In this document: positions 40,585 through 49,472 of the stretch, one piece after another
Layout of the letters: each line of letters begins with the position of its first letter
Position numbering within the stretch: the first letter of the stretch is position 1
Assembly: GCA_946183785.1 (NCBI GenBank)
Contig: CAMHCS010000021.1
Span: 1-50,167, forward strand
DNA length: 50,167 nucleotides
Direction: 5' to 3'
Source: an uncultured Selenomonadales bacterium
GTDB taxonomy: Bacteria > Bacillota > Negativicutes > Selenomonadales > Selenomonadaceae
Made by a program: the position numbers and the translations under genes
Notes under the pieces: model-generated
What the model saw: the letters and a program-made list of their open reading frames with translations, nothing else
Told to the model about the DNA's origin: nothing
Databases searched by the model: none

Positions 40585-41389
40585 TATGGAATGAAAGCAT
40601 TTCGTTGGCGCTTCCCATACGGTAGCCGCCGATATCGACTGTCACAAAAGTGAATCCGAGGTTTTTCAGCGCAGCGGCAAGTTCTTCCCGATGATCCATA
40701 ATGCTCGAAAAGGCCTCGCCCTCCACCTCAATGCGCGCGAGATTGCCATGATGACGGACGCGAACCTGTCCCTGAGCGAAGGCACGGACAATTATTTCCG
40801 CCGCCTCGATTTGCGAGAGCCTTGCCGCCGTCAACGGCAGATCATACACCACACGGGAAGCGAGACAAGCAGCGCTGGGTTTGTCCGCCACAGCAAGTCC
40901 CCAGGCCCGCGCCTGCGCTCGGATGTCCGCCTTCGTCCAGCCGCATTCCATGAACGGCGAGATTACCATAGGGGCAAGCTCCTCAATGGCCCGCATCCCA
41001 GGGCGATAGTCGCCTTTGTCGTCAAGATTGCCGCCGTCCGCCACATAGGCGAAGCCGTTTTGCTTCGCCCAGGCGCAGAGTTTTTCAAATCTCCCGCGCT
41101 TGCAATAATAGCAACGCTCCCTGTCGTTCTTGGCGACGTCAGGATTGTCGAGATCATGGACGTCCAAAATAATATGGCGAATGCCCGCCGCCCGAGCCAT
41201 CGTCTCGGCGTCGGCCAACTCATCATACGACAAAAGCTCCGACCTCGCGGTCACGGCTACGGCCATTTCCCCCAACGCAAGCGCCGCCGCCTTCGCCAAA
41301 GTCGAGCTGTCCACACCGCCGGAAAGCGCCACGACGAGACTGTCATAGGATTTCAGATAATCAAGCAACCCGCGCAGTTTGTCTCTCAT
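40571..41389 (-). CDS. larE: LarE-family ATP-dependent sulfur transferase, copy 2
   Basis: 272 residues, same length as copy 1. PP-loop SGGVDSS, CYYCKRGRF and the sacrificial-cysteine segment PSAACLASR are intact. Start MRDKLRGLLDY is chosen because GGGGGAG precedes it. It lies between an ECF S component and yezD as in module 1. No lactate-racemase genes are present. Confidence 0.87.
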   Translation of the reverse strand: MRDKLRGLLDYLKSYDSLVVALSGGVDSSTLAKAAALALGEMAVAVTARSELLSYDELADAETMARAAGIRHIILDVHDLDNPDVAKNDRERCYYCKRGRFEKLCAWAKQNGFAYVADGGNLDDKGDYRPGMRAIEELAPMVISPFMECGWTKADIRAQARAWGLAVADKPSAACLASRVVYDLPLTAARLSQIEAAEIIVRAFAQGQVRVRHHGNLARIEVEGEAFSSIMDHREELAAALKNLGFTFVTVDIGGYRMGSANEMLSFHIDKV

Positions 41390-41509
41390 GAATTCTCCCC
41401 CTTTCGCGTCCATTATAACGCCTCTGTTCCGGTTTTGCCGTAGGCAAAACCGCCTCTTTCAGCGTTTCAACGAGGGGGCCTCTTTCCCCCGTTATATCAG
41501 ATCATCCAG

Positions 41510-42040
41510 TCAACGAGGAAGCCCCGCACGACTCAGTGCACCGCCCGCGAGATACGCCGCGACGACATTGACCGCGCTTTTAATTAGCAGCCCCGGCACG
41601 GAAGCAAAGCCGAGAGCGAGGCTGTCGTAAAGGAACGCACCTGCCAGCATATAGCCCGCCGTCATGAACAGGCATGCGGCAATCATGCCTCCAATAACGC
41701 GCAACGAAGAAAAGCCCGGCACGTCGTTTCCGGCGAGCGCCACACGATAGAAAATCTCAGCCATGGCCGCCTTGATAACGATCGTCGGCATAATCCACAC
41801 AGGAAAGCCACCCGCAAGGTCGGCCAGAGCCGAACCAAAAGCTCCTGCGAAAACGCCCGTCCTACGCCCCGTTAGAAACACGGCAAGAAAAATCGCCCCG
41901 TCACCAAGATGCGCATATCCCAGCGGAATCGGGATTTGCGGCACGAAGGTCGCAATGAAAACGAAGGCCGCCATCACGCCCGCCACGCAGATGTCCCGAG
42001 CGGAAATGCGAGGCGCAACAACGATTTCAGATTTAGGCAT
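41510..42040 (-). CDS. ECF transporter S component, module 2
   Basis: 176 residues, intact, with the same signature as the two others (PIPLGYAHLGDGAIFLAVFL, GSALADLAGGFPVWIMPTIV) and an intact end KSAVNVVAAYLAGGALSRAG. Start MPKSEIVVA behind AAAGGAGA; the longer frame uses GTG. It is encoded upstream of larE copy 2, with a gap of 120 bases rich in T and G. The substrate is unknown. Confidence 0.85.
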   Translation of the reverse strand: MPKSEIVVAPRISARDICVAGVMAAFVFIATFVPQIPIPLGYAHLGDGAIFLAVFLTGRRTGVFAGAFGSALADLAGGFPVWIMPTIVIKAAMAEIFYRVALAGNDVPGFSSLRVIGGMIAACLFMTAGYMLAGAFLYDSLALGFASVPGLLIKSAVNVVAAYLAGGALSRAGLPR

Positions 42041-42170
42041 GAACACAATCTCCTTTCATTCCCAACCATATCGCAAAAGAACTTTATGGAAGTAATTGTT
42101 TTCCATAAAGTTCTTTTTACGTTTTTCCATTGTAACACTATACTTTATTCATGTAAATCCTTTATTGAAT

Positions 42171-42261
42171 CTACAGGCCCATTTCGTGCAGTTCTGCCTT
42201 GACCTCGTTGTAAACCAGAAGATATTTCGGTTTCGGCTGTACCGTCTCAAGGTCAAAGTGC
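42171..42261 (-). pseudogene. C-terminal remnant of an mtmB-like gene
   Basis: The minus strand encodes FDLETVQPKPKYLLVYNEVK followed by AELHEMGL and stop, nearly identical in wording to the C-terminus of the MtmB-like enzyme at 30601 (YDLETVQPKPEYLAIYNKVK...). Nothing of the rest of the gene remains; the upstream side runs straight into the end of iscU. It marks a lost paralogue or recombination scar. Confidence 0.85.
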
Positions 42262-42266
42262 ACGCA

Positions 42267-42656
42267 TCACGCTCCCGTCCCAGCAGAATGACGGCTGTGG
42301 TAATCCTCCACCGCCGCCCGGATCGCTTCCTCTGCCAACACCGAACAGTGAAGCTTGTGCGCGGGCAAGCCGTCCAACGCCTCCGTCACCGCTTTGTTTG
42401 TCAACGTCAGAGCTTCGCTGACCGGCTTTCCCTTGATCAGTTCCGTCGCCATCGAACTGGAGGCGATGGCCGAGCCGCAGCCGAATGTCTCAAACTTCAC
42501 GTCGGACACTATGTCGTCGTCGATCTTCAAATATATCTTCATGATGTCGCCACACTTCGCGTTGCCGACCTCGCCGATTCCGTCGGCGTTCTCTATACTT
42601 CCCACGTTGCGGGGATTGCGGAAATGATCCATTACTTTTTCACTGTAAAGCGCCAT
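42267..42656 (-). CDS. iscU: IscU-type Fe-S cluster scaffold
   Basis: 129 residues with the three scaffold cysteines C35 (GNAKCGD), C60 (FGCGSA) and C104 (KLHCSVLAEEA). It receives sulfur from the cysteine desulfurase encoded 23 bases upstream and builds clusters. The LPAHKLHCS segment is typical of the Firmicute NifU/IscU type. The gene is intact. Confidence 0.94.
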   Translation of the reverse strand: MALYSEKVMDHFRNPRNVGSIENADGIGEVGNAKCGDIMKIYLKIDDDIVSDVKFETFGCGSAIASSSMATELIKGKPVSEALTLTNKAVTEALDGLPAHKLHCSVLAEEAIRAAVEDYHSRHSAGTGA

Positions 42657-42679
42657 GACAAAATTCCTCCTTAGTTTTA

Positions 42680-43879
42680 TTACCTGTATGATTCCGGCAA
42701 AAGAAACTCCCGCTTGCCGATAACCTTATCCTTCCAAAGCGGGGAAATTCCGCGAAGATATTCCACGACTTCCGGCACCGCCCGCAGGATTTCCTCCACC
42801 TCGGCCTCCGTATTTTCCTCCGAGAGCGAAAGCCGCAAAGAGCCATGCGCAACCTCGTGTGGTCTTCCGATGGCAAGAAGAACATGGCTTGGGTCGAGGG
42901 AACCGGAAGTACAGGCCGAACCCGAAGATGCGCAAATGCCTTTATCGTCCAGAAGCAGCAACAGGCTCTCGCCCTCGATGCCCTCGAAGCAAAAGCTGAC
43001 GTTTCCCGGCAGACGATGTTTTTCATCCCCGTTCAACACGCTGTGAGGAATCCTCCGCAGACCGCCGATTAGCTTGTCTCGGAGCGCCTGTACCTTTGCC
43101 ATGTTTTCATCCATATGCGCGCAGGCTTCTTCCAGCGCCGCCGCCATGCCGACAATTGCCGGCACGTTTTCAGTGCCGCCCCGCTTGCCCCGCTCCTGCG
43201 CCCCGCCTTCGATTAGATTTTCCAGCGGAATTCCAGTGCGAGCGTACAGTACGCCAACGCCCTTCGGCCCATGGAACTTGTGCCCTGAGAGAGACAGCAT
43301 GTCAATATTCTGTTTCTGCACATCGATGGGAAGATGTCCCGCCGCCTGCACCGCGTCCGTATGGAACAGCACCTTTCGTTCCCGGCAGACAGCACCGATT
43401 TCCGCGATGGGTTGTACGGAACCGATTTCGTTGTTCGCGTACATGATTGTCACTAACGCGGTATCGCCCCGGATCGCCGCCGACACCTCGCCGGCAGACA
43501 CTCTGCCGTTTTCGTGGACGTCCAAGAGCTCGACCTCGAATCCTTCCTGTTCCAGCTTTTTCAAAGTATGAAGCACCGCATGATGCTCAAAAGCCGTGGA
43601 AATGATATGTTTCTTTCCCTTCTTCGCTCCAAGATGCGCGGCCGAAATGATTGCCTGATTGTCCGCCTCGCTTCCGCCGGAAGTGAAATAAATCCCGCCC
43701 GGGCTCGCCCCGAGGCAAGCGGCGACCTTCGCCCGCGCCGCCTCCAACGCCTCCTTTGCCTTCTGTCCAAAACCGTAAAGGCTCGACGCGTTTCCCCAGG
43801 TTTCTTCCATGCACGGCAGCATCGCCGCAACGGCCGTCCGACTCATCTTCGTCGTCGCCGCATTGTCCGCATATACCAT
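42680..43879 (-). CDS. iscS: cysteine desulfurase (NifS/IscS)
   Basis: 399 residues, PLP-dependent. The start is MVYADNAATTKMS. PLP lysine is in SGHKFHGPKGVG, and the catalytic cysteine in SSGSACTSGSLDPSHVLLAIG. It takes sulfur from L-cysteine for Fe-S clusters and thiolation. The gene follows GGGGAGG at seven bases and a TTGACA promoter whose surroundings (CCTATTGACATAGTAGG) form a dyad, as expected of an Rrf2-type repressor site. Confidence 0.94.
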   Translation of the reverse strand: MVYADNAATTKMSRTAVAAMLPCMEETWGNASSLYGFGQKAKEALEAARAKVAACLGASPGGIYFTSGGSEADNQAIISAAHLGAKKGKKHIISTAFEHHAVLHTLKKLEQEGFEVELLDVHENGRVSAGEVSAAIRGDTALVTIMYANNEIGSVQPIAEIGAVCRERKVLFHTDAVQAAGHLPIDVQKQNIDMLSLSGHKFHGPKGVGVLYARTGIPLENLIEGGAQERGKRGGTENVPAIVGMAAALEEACAHMDENMAKVQALRDKLIGGLRRIPHSVLNGDEKHRLPGNVSFCFEGIEGESLLLLLDDKGICASSGSACTSGSLDPSHVLLAIGRPHEVAHGSLRLSLSEENTEAEVEEILRAVPEVVEYLRGISPLWKDKVIGKREFLLPESYR

Positions 43880-43921
43880 ATCGAAACCTCCCCATAAATA
43901 TCTGTTTTTACGATTTCGTAT

Positions 43922-43950
43922 ATGATATACTCATATTCCTACTATGTCAA
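43922..43950 (-). promoter_or_regulatory. promoter of iscSU with overlapping dyad
   Basis: -35 TTGACA (43950-43945), 17-bp spacer, -10 TATCAT (43927-43922). The -35 is inside CCTA-N9-TAGG, an imperfect palindrome resembling Rrf2/IscR-type sites. Confidence 0.7.
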
Positions 43951-43977
43951 TAGGAATTTATTTTTTCTCTTTCTCTT

Positions 43978-44141
43978 AAGGAACCACTGAACAAGTCCCG
44001 CCGCGCCCCTACCGGGTCTTTTTCCGACTGGCGTTGTCAAAGTCCTCTCGACGTAGCGATGCTACGCCTTCGAGTCCTTTTCCTAGCCATTCGAAAAAAT
44101 CCCTCGGCAGGGTCACGACTTGACTTATTCAGTGATTCCTT
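43978..44141. mobile_element. MITE-like element with 20-bp inverted ends
   Basis: Ends AAGGAACCACTGAACAAGTC and GACTTATTCAGTGATTCCTT pair over nearly all 20 bases. The 164-bp element has no coding capacity and holds an inner palindrome (CGACGTAGC / GCTACGCC). A degenerate shorter copy lies at about 45492. It sits between iscS and the NlpC/P60 gene terminator. Confidence 0.72.
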
Positions 44142-44185
44142 AAAAAAGGACGCCCGTCCTTCGGAGCTCGAAAGACGGGCGTTCT
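44142..44185 (-). terminator. terminator of the NlpC/P60 gene
   Basis: Arms AGAACGCCCGTC / GACGGGCGTCCT followed by TTTTTT on the minus strand. Confidence 0.82.
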
Positions 44186-44236
44186 CATGCATACATTGTA
44201 TAAAAAAGAGAGGCCTGAAGCCTCTCTCAAAATCGA

Positions 44237-44908
44237 TTACAGGATACGACGCGCGCCGATATAGCGGCTGCCCCAATAATATTCGTCATAAATGGACGCG
44301 ATGGAAACGCCGATGCTCGAAGCCGCGTGAATAAAGTTTCCGTCGCTCAGATAGATGCCCACATGAGACGGGCCGTATTCATAAGTAGAGAAGAACACGA
44401 GATCGCCCGCGCGGAGCGCGCTCGTCGGAATCGGATGGCCGACCTCATATTGCTCGTCTGCAGCGCGCGGCAGATAAATGCCCGCGTTCGCAAAGACGAA
44501 CCGCACATACCCCGAGCAGTCAAACCCGCCGGGAGAGGTCCCTCCGAAAACATACGGAACGCCGAGATATTCCATCGCCGTCTGCACGATACGCCGGGAA
44601 ACGTAATTCGACCCGCGGCTGACCGTCTGCGGCATCGCCTTTCCGAGGAGAGCCTCATAAGTCGATGGCCCCACCGCGCCATCGGCCTCCATACCATGCG
44701 CTGTCTGGAAGTCCTTTATCGCGTCTACAGTCGCAGGACCAAAATCCCCGTCCGGCACCACATCATAACCGATACGAACCAGCTCCGCCTGCACCTCCGC
44801 CACGTCGCTGCCCTGATCCCCGATCTGAAGCGATTCCGCCCCTGCGACCGAACACCAGCACATACACGCCAAAGAAACGGCAAAAATACGATTCTTCCAC
44901 TTACCCAA
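44237..44908 (-). CDS. secreted peptidoglycan-binding NlpC/P60 endopeptidase
   Basis: 223 residues. Signal peptide (1-24, ...VAGA), a PG_binding_1 domain (about 28-88, GDQGSDVAEVQAELVRIGY...GPATVDAIKDFQ), and NlpC/P60 (100-223) with C131 (GGFDCSGY), H182 (PSHVGIYL) and H194 as catalytic residues. It cuts peptide cross-links in the cell wall. Translation begins at TTG behind GGAG. Regulated by the ydaO-type riboswitch directly upstream, as for other cell-wall hydrolases of this type. Confidence 0.92.
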   Translation of the reverse strand: MGKWKNRIFAVSLACMCWCSVAGAESLQIGDQGSDVAEVQAELVRIGYDVVPDGDFGPATVDAIKDFQTAHGMEADGAVGPSTYEALLGKAMPQTVSRGSNYVSRRIVQTAMEYLGVPYVFGGTSPGGFDCSGYVRFVFANAGIYLPRAADEQYEVGHPIPTSALRAGDLVFFSTYEYGPSHVGIYLSDGNFIHAASSIGVSIASIYDEYYWGSRYIGARRIL

Positions 44909-44927
44909 AATATTTCTCCTCTCTTTT

Positions 44928-45110
44928 CGCCTGCGAGGTTAGCTGCCGGGTTAGGACAGAGAAGCTGCCCCTGCGAATTTCCCACGACGGGAATCGCCGC
45001 ATTCACCCCAAGGGAGGCGCGCCCGCTTTCGCTTAGACACTGTCCTGCCCAAATGGTTCCCCCGTTCCTGCGTTGGATTCGGCTTTTTGATTCGGAACGT
45101 GCGCTTGAAA
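44928..45110 (-). promoter_or_regulatory. ydaO/yuaA-type c-di-AMP riboswitch
   Basis: Minus-strand conserved pieces in order: GAATCCAACGCAGGAACGGG then GGAACCATTTGGG, CTTGGGGTGAAT, CCCGTCGTGGGAA, and CTAACCCGGCAGCTAACCTC then GCAGGC. These match the recognised core of the ydaO class, which binds cyclic di-AMP and usually turns off cell-wall hydrolase or potassium-transport genes. It ends just before the NlpC/P60 ribosome site. Confidence 0.92.
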
Positions 45111-45361
45111 CTTTTGTCCCTGTCAACGTTCCTGACTCATAATTTATAAATACGACATGATTGAAAAAAATCCTGCCGCCCAAAAACATTCTGCAATGCC
45201 GGAAAAGTGCGGAATCGCTGAAAATTTCAAGCTCCACAGCTTCTCAACGAACGGTACAAATTATATGAAAGAAATCTGAAAAACGACTGTACAAATCTGA
45301 AAGCGCGTTTCCAATATTTTTCTGATACAAAACGACTACCAATAAAGTGTTTGATACTCAT
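45111..45361. other. non-coding stretch upstream of the riboswitch
   Basis: AT-rich with a possible minus-strand -10 (TATAAA near 45140) that could start the riboswitch transcript, plus two copies of AAATCTGAAA at about 45273-45302. No gene is seen. Confidence 0.4.
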
Positions 45362-45396
45362 AAAAAAACGGCAGGACGTTTCGTCTTGCCGTTTTG
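45362..45396 (-). terminator. terminator after tRNA-Leu
   Basis: Arms AAACGGCA / TGCCGTTT with a TTTTTTT tail on the minus strand, directly downstream of the tRNA. Confidence 0.82.
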
Positions 45397-45403
45397 CTTT
45401 CTC

Positions 45404-45488
<85 letters not shown>

Positions 45489-45491
45489 ATA

Positions 45492-45541
45492 AAGGAAGCC
45501 CTGAACAAGTCCCTCAACACCGACTTATTCATTGGCCCATT
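45492..45541. repeat. degenerate MITE copy beside the tRNA
   Basis: AAGGAAGCCCTGAACAAGTC and GACTTATTCATTGGCCC are diverged versions of the two ends of the element at 43978, with only about 10 bases left between them. Confidence 0.55.
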
Positions 45542-45554
45542 GCTATTCTATCAT

Positions 45555-46154
45555 TTACCCGCGCGGCCTGTCAAACCTCCGAGGGTATCGCGGAGTACAA
45601 TCGAAAGGCTTGACTGTGACACGAAGCGTATGCGCCAGCTCCTCGACGCTGTCGACGCCAAGCCTTTCCGCCGCCGCCAAGGGAATCTCCGCACAGACCC
45701 GCGCGTCCTCCAGTGCGTCGTGATGCCGAAAATTCACATGAAGAAACGCACCTACGGTGTCGAGCTTATGATTCGAAAGATCCGGCCACGCCTTGCGCGA
45801 AATCTGCACTGTACAGCAGTGATAAAATTGGGGCGGCTCAATATGGTTCGCCAACAGCGAGCTTTTCAGAACGCCCATATCGAAAGGCGCGTTGTGCGCG
45901 AAAACGATGTGATTTTCCAGAAAAGGGCGAAGCTCCGGCCAGACGCCCGCAAAGTCCCGTTCATACCGGACCATCTCCGGCGTAATTCCGTGAATCCTGA
46001 TATTGAACGGCGAAAAGCGAAGGCCCGGCGGACGGATCAACGTCGAATACGTCCGCGCGACCTCGCCGCCCCGCACCTCGACGACGGCGACGCTGCAGGC
46101 GGAGTTCTGTCTGTCCGTCGCCGTCTCAAAGTCGATGGCGGTAAAATCCAGCAT
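45555..46154 (-). CDS. DnaQ-like 3'-5' exonuclease
   Basis: 199 residues, DEDDh type: AIDFET (D8, E10), HNAPFD, and HDALED with H and D of the last motif. It resembles the epsilon-type exonucleases acting in repair or RNA/DNA trimming. I start at MLDFTAIDFE at 46154; the longer frame adds residues that hold no domain. Single gene after the NfnB terminator. Confidence 0.88.
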   Translation of the reverse strand: MLDFTAIDFETATDRQNSACSVAVVEVRGGEVARTYSTLIRPPGLRFSPFNIRIHGITPEMVRYERDFAGVWPELRPFLENHIVFAHNAPFDMGVLKSSLLANHIEPPQFYHCCTVQISRKAWPDLSNHKLDTVGAFLHVNFRHHDALEDARVCAEIPLAAAERLGVDSVEELAHTLRVTVKPFDCTPRYPRRFDRPRG

Positions 46155-46174
46155 ATCAATTCCCCGTTTCTGCA

Positions 46175-46202
46175 AAGAGAGGGTGCATTGCTGCACCCTC
46201 CC
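46175..46202 (-). terminator. putative terminator after the NfnB-like gene
   Basis: GAGGGTGCA / TGCACCCTC stem with a short CTCTTT tail on the minus strand. Confidence 0.55.
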
Positions 46203-46210
46203 GCTAAAAC

Positions 46211-47620
46211 TCACGCGTTCCGTTTCTTTTTCAAATACTCGTCGATAGCCGCCGCCGCTTTCTTGCCTGCGCCCATCGCAAGAATGACTGTCGCCGCCCC
46301 GGTGACGATATCGCCGCCGGCGAAGACGCCCGGTTTCGTCGTCGCACCCGTTTCCTCATCCGCGATGATGTTGCCGCGCTTGTTCGTGTCCATACCCGGC
46401 GTCGTCGATGCGACAATCGGGTTCGGCCCCTGTCCGATCGCCATAACCACCGTGTCGACGGCAAGCTCGAACTCCGAGCCGGGAACCGCCTTGGGGCTCC
46501 TCCGCCCCGACGCGTCCGGTTCGCCCAGCTCCATACGGATGCATTTCAGCGCGTGCACCCAGCCTTTGTCATCGCCCACGACCTCGACAGGATTGTTCAA
46601 AAGCTGGAAATCGACGCCTTCTTCTTTCGCGTGATGGACTTCTTCACGCCGTGCCGGAAGCTCCTCCTCGCCGCGGCGATAAACAATGTAGACATGCTCT
46701 GCGCCGAGACGCAGCGCCGTGCGCGCCGCATCCATCGCCACGTTGCCGCCGCCGACGACAGCGACGCTGTGACCGACGCGGATTGGCGTCGCGTACTCGG
46801 GGAAGCGATACGCTTTCATCAAATTGCAGCGCGTCAGGAACTCGTTCGCCGAGTAGACGCCGTTCAGGTTCTCTCCCGGGATGTTCATGAAATGCGGAAG
46901 CCCCGCACCGGTACCGACAAACACCGCGTCGAAACCCTCTTCCCCCATCAACTCGTCGATGGTGTAAAGCTGGCCTACAACGGCGTCAAGCTCAATTTTC
47001 ACGCCAAGCTTTTCAAGGTTTGCAATCTCTTTTTTCACGATGGCGTCTTTCGGCAGACGAAATTCCGGGATGCCGTAGGACAACACGCCGCCCGCCGTAT
47101 GCAGCGCCTCGAAGATCGTCACACGGTAGCCCTTGCGCGCGAGATCGCCCGCGCAGGAAAGGCCCGCCGGCCCCGCGCCGATGACCGCAACCTTCTGCGC
47201 ATCCGGCGCATACGCGATCGGCTTAACTTCTTTATTTTGCGCCATTTCCCGGTCTGCAGCGAAACGCTCCAGACGGCCGATTCCCACAGGCTCGCCCTTC
47301 TTTCCAAGAACGCAGTATTTCTCGCACTGGTTTTCCTGTGGGCAGACACGGCCGCAAACGGCGGGCAGCGCATTCGATTCCTTGATCTTCGAAATTGCTC
47401 CATCGAAATCTCGAGTCTTGAGCTTCGCGATAAATCCCGGAATATCGACCCCGACCGGACAGCCCTTGCGGCACTGCGGTATCTTGCAGGAAAGGCAGCG
47501 CTCCGCTTCAGCCACCGCCGTCTCTTCGTCGTAGCCCAATGCAACCTCGTTGAAATTATGTGCGCGAACTTTCGGATCCTGCTCCGGCATCCGATGTTTT
47601 TCCAATGAAAGCGCCATCAT
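46211..47620 (-). CDS. NfnB/SudA-type NADPH-dependent oxidoreductase (GltD-like)
   Basis: 469 residues. N-terminal Fe-S segment (CLSCKIPQCRKGCPVG, CGRVCPQENQCEKYC), then FAD site (VAVIGAGPAGLSCAGDLARKG) and NAD(P) site (VAVVGGGNVAMDAARTALRLG). Paired with the FNR-like gene upstream it fits NfnAB (electron-bifurcating NADH/ferredoxin:NADP+) or SudAB. Annotated often as glutamate synthase small subunit, but no large subunit is here. Start overlaps the partner stop by four bases. Confidence 0.88.
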   Translation of the reverse strand: MMALSLEKHRMPEQDPKVRAHNFNEVALGYDEETAVAEAERCLSCKIPQCRKGCPVGVDIPGFIAKLKTRDFDGAISKIKESNALPAVCGRVCPQENQCEKYCVLGKKGEPVGIGRLERFAADREMAQNKEVKPIAYAPDAQKVAVIGAGPAGLSCAGDLARKGYRVTIFEALHTAGGVLSYGIPEFRLPKDAIVKKEIANLEKLGVKIELDAVVGQLYTIDELMGEEGFDAVFVGTGAGLPHFMNIPGENLNGVYSANEFLTRCNLMKAYRFPEYATPIRVGHSVAVVGGGNVAMDAARTALRLGAEHVYIVYRRGEEELPARREEVHHAKEEGVDFQLLNNPVEVVGDDKGWVHALKCIRMELGEPDASGRRSPKAVPGSEFELAVDTVVMAIGQGPNPIVASTTPGMDTNKRGNIIADEETGATTKPGVFAGGDIVTGAATVILAMGAGKKAAAAIDEYLKKKRNA

Positions 47621-48465
47621 GCACCCCTCCCCAAGCCGATTCTGCAGATGTGGTCTTTTCCTTCGGCCTCCTGGTCGCGGTACATGTCCTGACGCTCGCG
47701 AAGCCCCTCGAAATCGACGAGATGGCCGTCAAACTCCGGCCCGTCCACGCAGGCGAATTTCGTCTCGCTGCCGATCTGTACACGACAGCCGCCGCACATG
47801 CCCGTGCCGTCCACCATAATCGGATTCAGGCTGACGATGGTTTTTATCCCCAACGGGCGCGTCGCATTTGCAACGCTCTTCATCATCACGACGGGACCGA
47901 TGGCGTAAACGAGATCGATTTTTTCACCGTAATCGACGAGCTGCTCGAGAGCCGCCGTAACAAATCCTTCAATGCCGTAAGAACCGTCGTCGGTAGTTAC
48001 AATCGTCTCGTCGCTGGCCGCACGCAGTTCCTTCTCCATAATCAGGAGATCTTTGCTGCGCGCCCCGATAATCGAGATGACTTTGTTGCCTGCTTCATGC
48101 ATGCCGCGCGCAATCGGATAGATTGGCGCGACGCCAATGCCGCCGCCAATGCAGACGACGGTGCCGAGCCCCGGCTCAATCTCGGATTTCTGCCCGAGCG
48201 GCCCCACAAAGTCGAGGATTTCATCGCCTTCCTCCAGAGCGGCCAGAAGCTCCGTGGATGCGCCGACCACCTGAAAGATAATCGTGATGATTCCCCTTTC
48301 CCTGTCAAAATCCGCAACAGTCAGCGGAATCCTCTCCCCTTCCTCGTTGACGCGCAGAATGATGAACTGCCCCGGCTGCGTCTTTTTCGCGATACGCGGT
48401 GCCTCGACGTCGAAGCGGAAAACGTCCGGCGACAGCATCTCCTTTTTCAAAATCTTTGCTTTCAT
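47617..48465 (-). CDS. NfnA/SudB-type ferredoxin-NADP reductase subunit
   Basis: 282 residues. FAD domain (PGQFIILRVNEEGERIPLTVADFD), NAD domain (VVCIGGGIGVAPIYPIARGMHEAG) and a C-terminal 2Fe-2S motif (MCGGCRVQIG...FACVDGPEFDGH). I start at MKAKILKKEM, with AAGGAGG eight bases upstream; the longer frame runs through a hairpin. It pairs with the flavoprotein encoded downstream. Confidence 0.9.
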   Translation of the reverse strand: MKAKILKKEMLSPDVFRFDVEAPRIAKKTQPGQFIILRVNEEGERIPLTVADFDRERGIITIIFQVVGASTELLAALEEGDEILDFVGPLGQKSEIEPGLGTVVCIGGGIGVAPIYPIARGMHEAGNKVISIIGARSKDLLIMEKELRAASDETIVTTDDGSYGIEGFVTAALEQLVDYGEKIDLVYAIGPVVMMKSVANATRPLGIKTIVSLNPIMVDGTGMCGGCRVQIGSETKFACVDGPEFDGHLVDFEGLRERQDMYRDQEAEGKDHICRIGLGRGA

Positions 48466-48493
48466 AGACCAGTCCTCCTTGGGATATCGAAAC

Positions 48494-48547
48494 GCTAAAC
48501 AAGTTCGTCCTGAAACAACCTTTCGGACTGTTCCAAGACGAACTTGC
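48494..48547. terminator. hairpin between MTHFR-like and NfnA-like genes
   Basis: Arms CAAGTTCGTC / GACGAACTTG enclose a second, imperfect stem containing CAGTCC. It may end the MTHFR transcript partially; U-tail on the minus strand is short (TTGTTTAG). Confidence 0.5.
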
Positions 48548-48572
48548 TCTTTCAACTCCCTTTATAAAATAA

Positions 48573-49313
48573 TTACTTCAAGATACCACCCAAATACGCC
48601 TCGATGTTCGACTTGATCGGCATCAGGTAAATACGGTCGCCGTTTCTCTGGGCGAAGCCCAATACCTTGCGAGCAAAATCAACGCTCCATTCCAGCGTCG
48701 GCGCAAAGCTCTTCGGGAATATCACATGATTCTTTCGCTCCCAATAGCTCTGCGTCCTCGCCGACATAACCGGCGAAACGCCCCAGCAGACTGTCAGACC
48801 ATCCAGCATATCCGCGTACATCTCCAAAAACCGCATATCAAAAAACGGCTGCGTGAAGAATCCCACGGCGCCTGCCTGCAGCTTTCGGCGGATATGGTAA
48901 AGCTCCTGCTGCATGCTGCCCCTATACTGATCAATCCCGGCCCAGACGCGCACGCCCGGAAGCTCCTCCCGGATCTTTCGGATTACGTCGGTTGTCACCG
49001 TCGGATAAACCGTATGGTTCATATCCTGGGGCGGATCGCCCTCGATGACCAGCACTTCGCGAATCTCATGCTTCTTGATATAAGGGCCCATGGCAAGCGG
49101 TTTCGAAAGATCCACGTCCATCGCGCGGATATGCGGCAACGCGGGGAAAAATTCCTGCGCGATCGCCGCCCCCTCCCAGCTTCTGAGCTTGCAGCTCAAA
49201 AGGTCTGGAATATTGATGCGGTCGACCTTCAGGTGGGCTTCCTTCAACATCGTCAGTTCCTCGCGCAACCCTTCCTCGCTGCGCGGAACCAGCTCCACCG
49301 CAATCCTTTTCAT
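48573..49313 (-). CDS. methylenetetrahydrofolate reductase-like protein
   Basis: 246 residues, MetF-type barrel: AVELVPRSEEGLREELTML, VLVIEGDPPQ, GIDQYRGSMQQELYHIRRKLQAGAVGFFTQPFFD. It reduces methylene-THF to methyl-THF. It is shorter than classical MetF (about 280-300). It sits next to formate-THF ligase, so a C1-THF branch is present that could give or take methyl groups with the corrinoid system. Confidence 0.82.
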   Translation of the reverse strand: MKRIAVELVPRSEEGLREELTMLKEAHLKVDRINIPDLLSCKLRSWEGAAIAQEFFPALPHIRAMDVDLSKPLAMGPYIKKHEIREVLVIEGDPPQDMNHTVYPTVTTDVIRKIREELPGVRVWAGIDQYRGSMQQELYHIRRKLQAGAVGFFTQPFFDMRFLEMYADMLDGLTVCWGVSPVMSARTQSYWERKNHVIFPKSFAPTLEWSVDFARKVLGFAQRNGDRIYLMPIKSNIEAYLGGILK

Positions 49314-49383
49314 AAGACGCCTCCCTGTTGCTCAAAATGTTATTCCCTTTATATTGCTCTGTCTTAAATTGTATTCAGGAAGT

Positions 49384-49412
49384 ATTATAGTCCAAACGGA
49401 GCGCGCAGGCAA
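49384..49412 (-). promoter_or_regulatory. promoter of the MTHFR-like gene
   Basis: -35 TTGCCT (49412-49407), 17-bp spacer, -10 TATAAT (49389-49384). Confidence 0.65.
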
Positions 49413-49472
49413 TCAAAAAAGAATATTCTTCATATTAAATCTCAACAAGAATTAAAAACCAACCGAGATGAT

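Noticed and set aside
23364..41389. Lactate racemase cofactor system based on larE
   Set aside because: Neither larA, larB nor larC is present near either larE copy; ECF and YezD genes are neighbours instead.
45121..45126. TTGACA as the -35 box of the riboswitch promoter
   Set aside because: No acceptable -10 lies 16-18 bases downstream, and it is too close to the riboswitch core.
46211..48465. Glutamate synthase
   Set aside because: The GltD-like protein has no large-subunit partner; its neighbour is an FNR-like subunit, which fits an NfnAB/SudAB pair.
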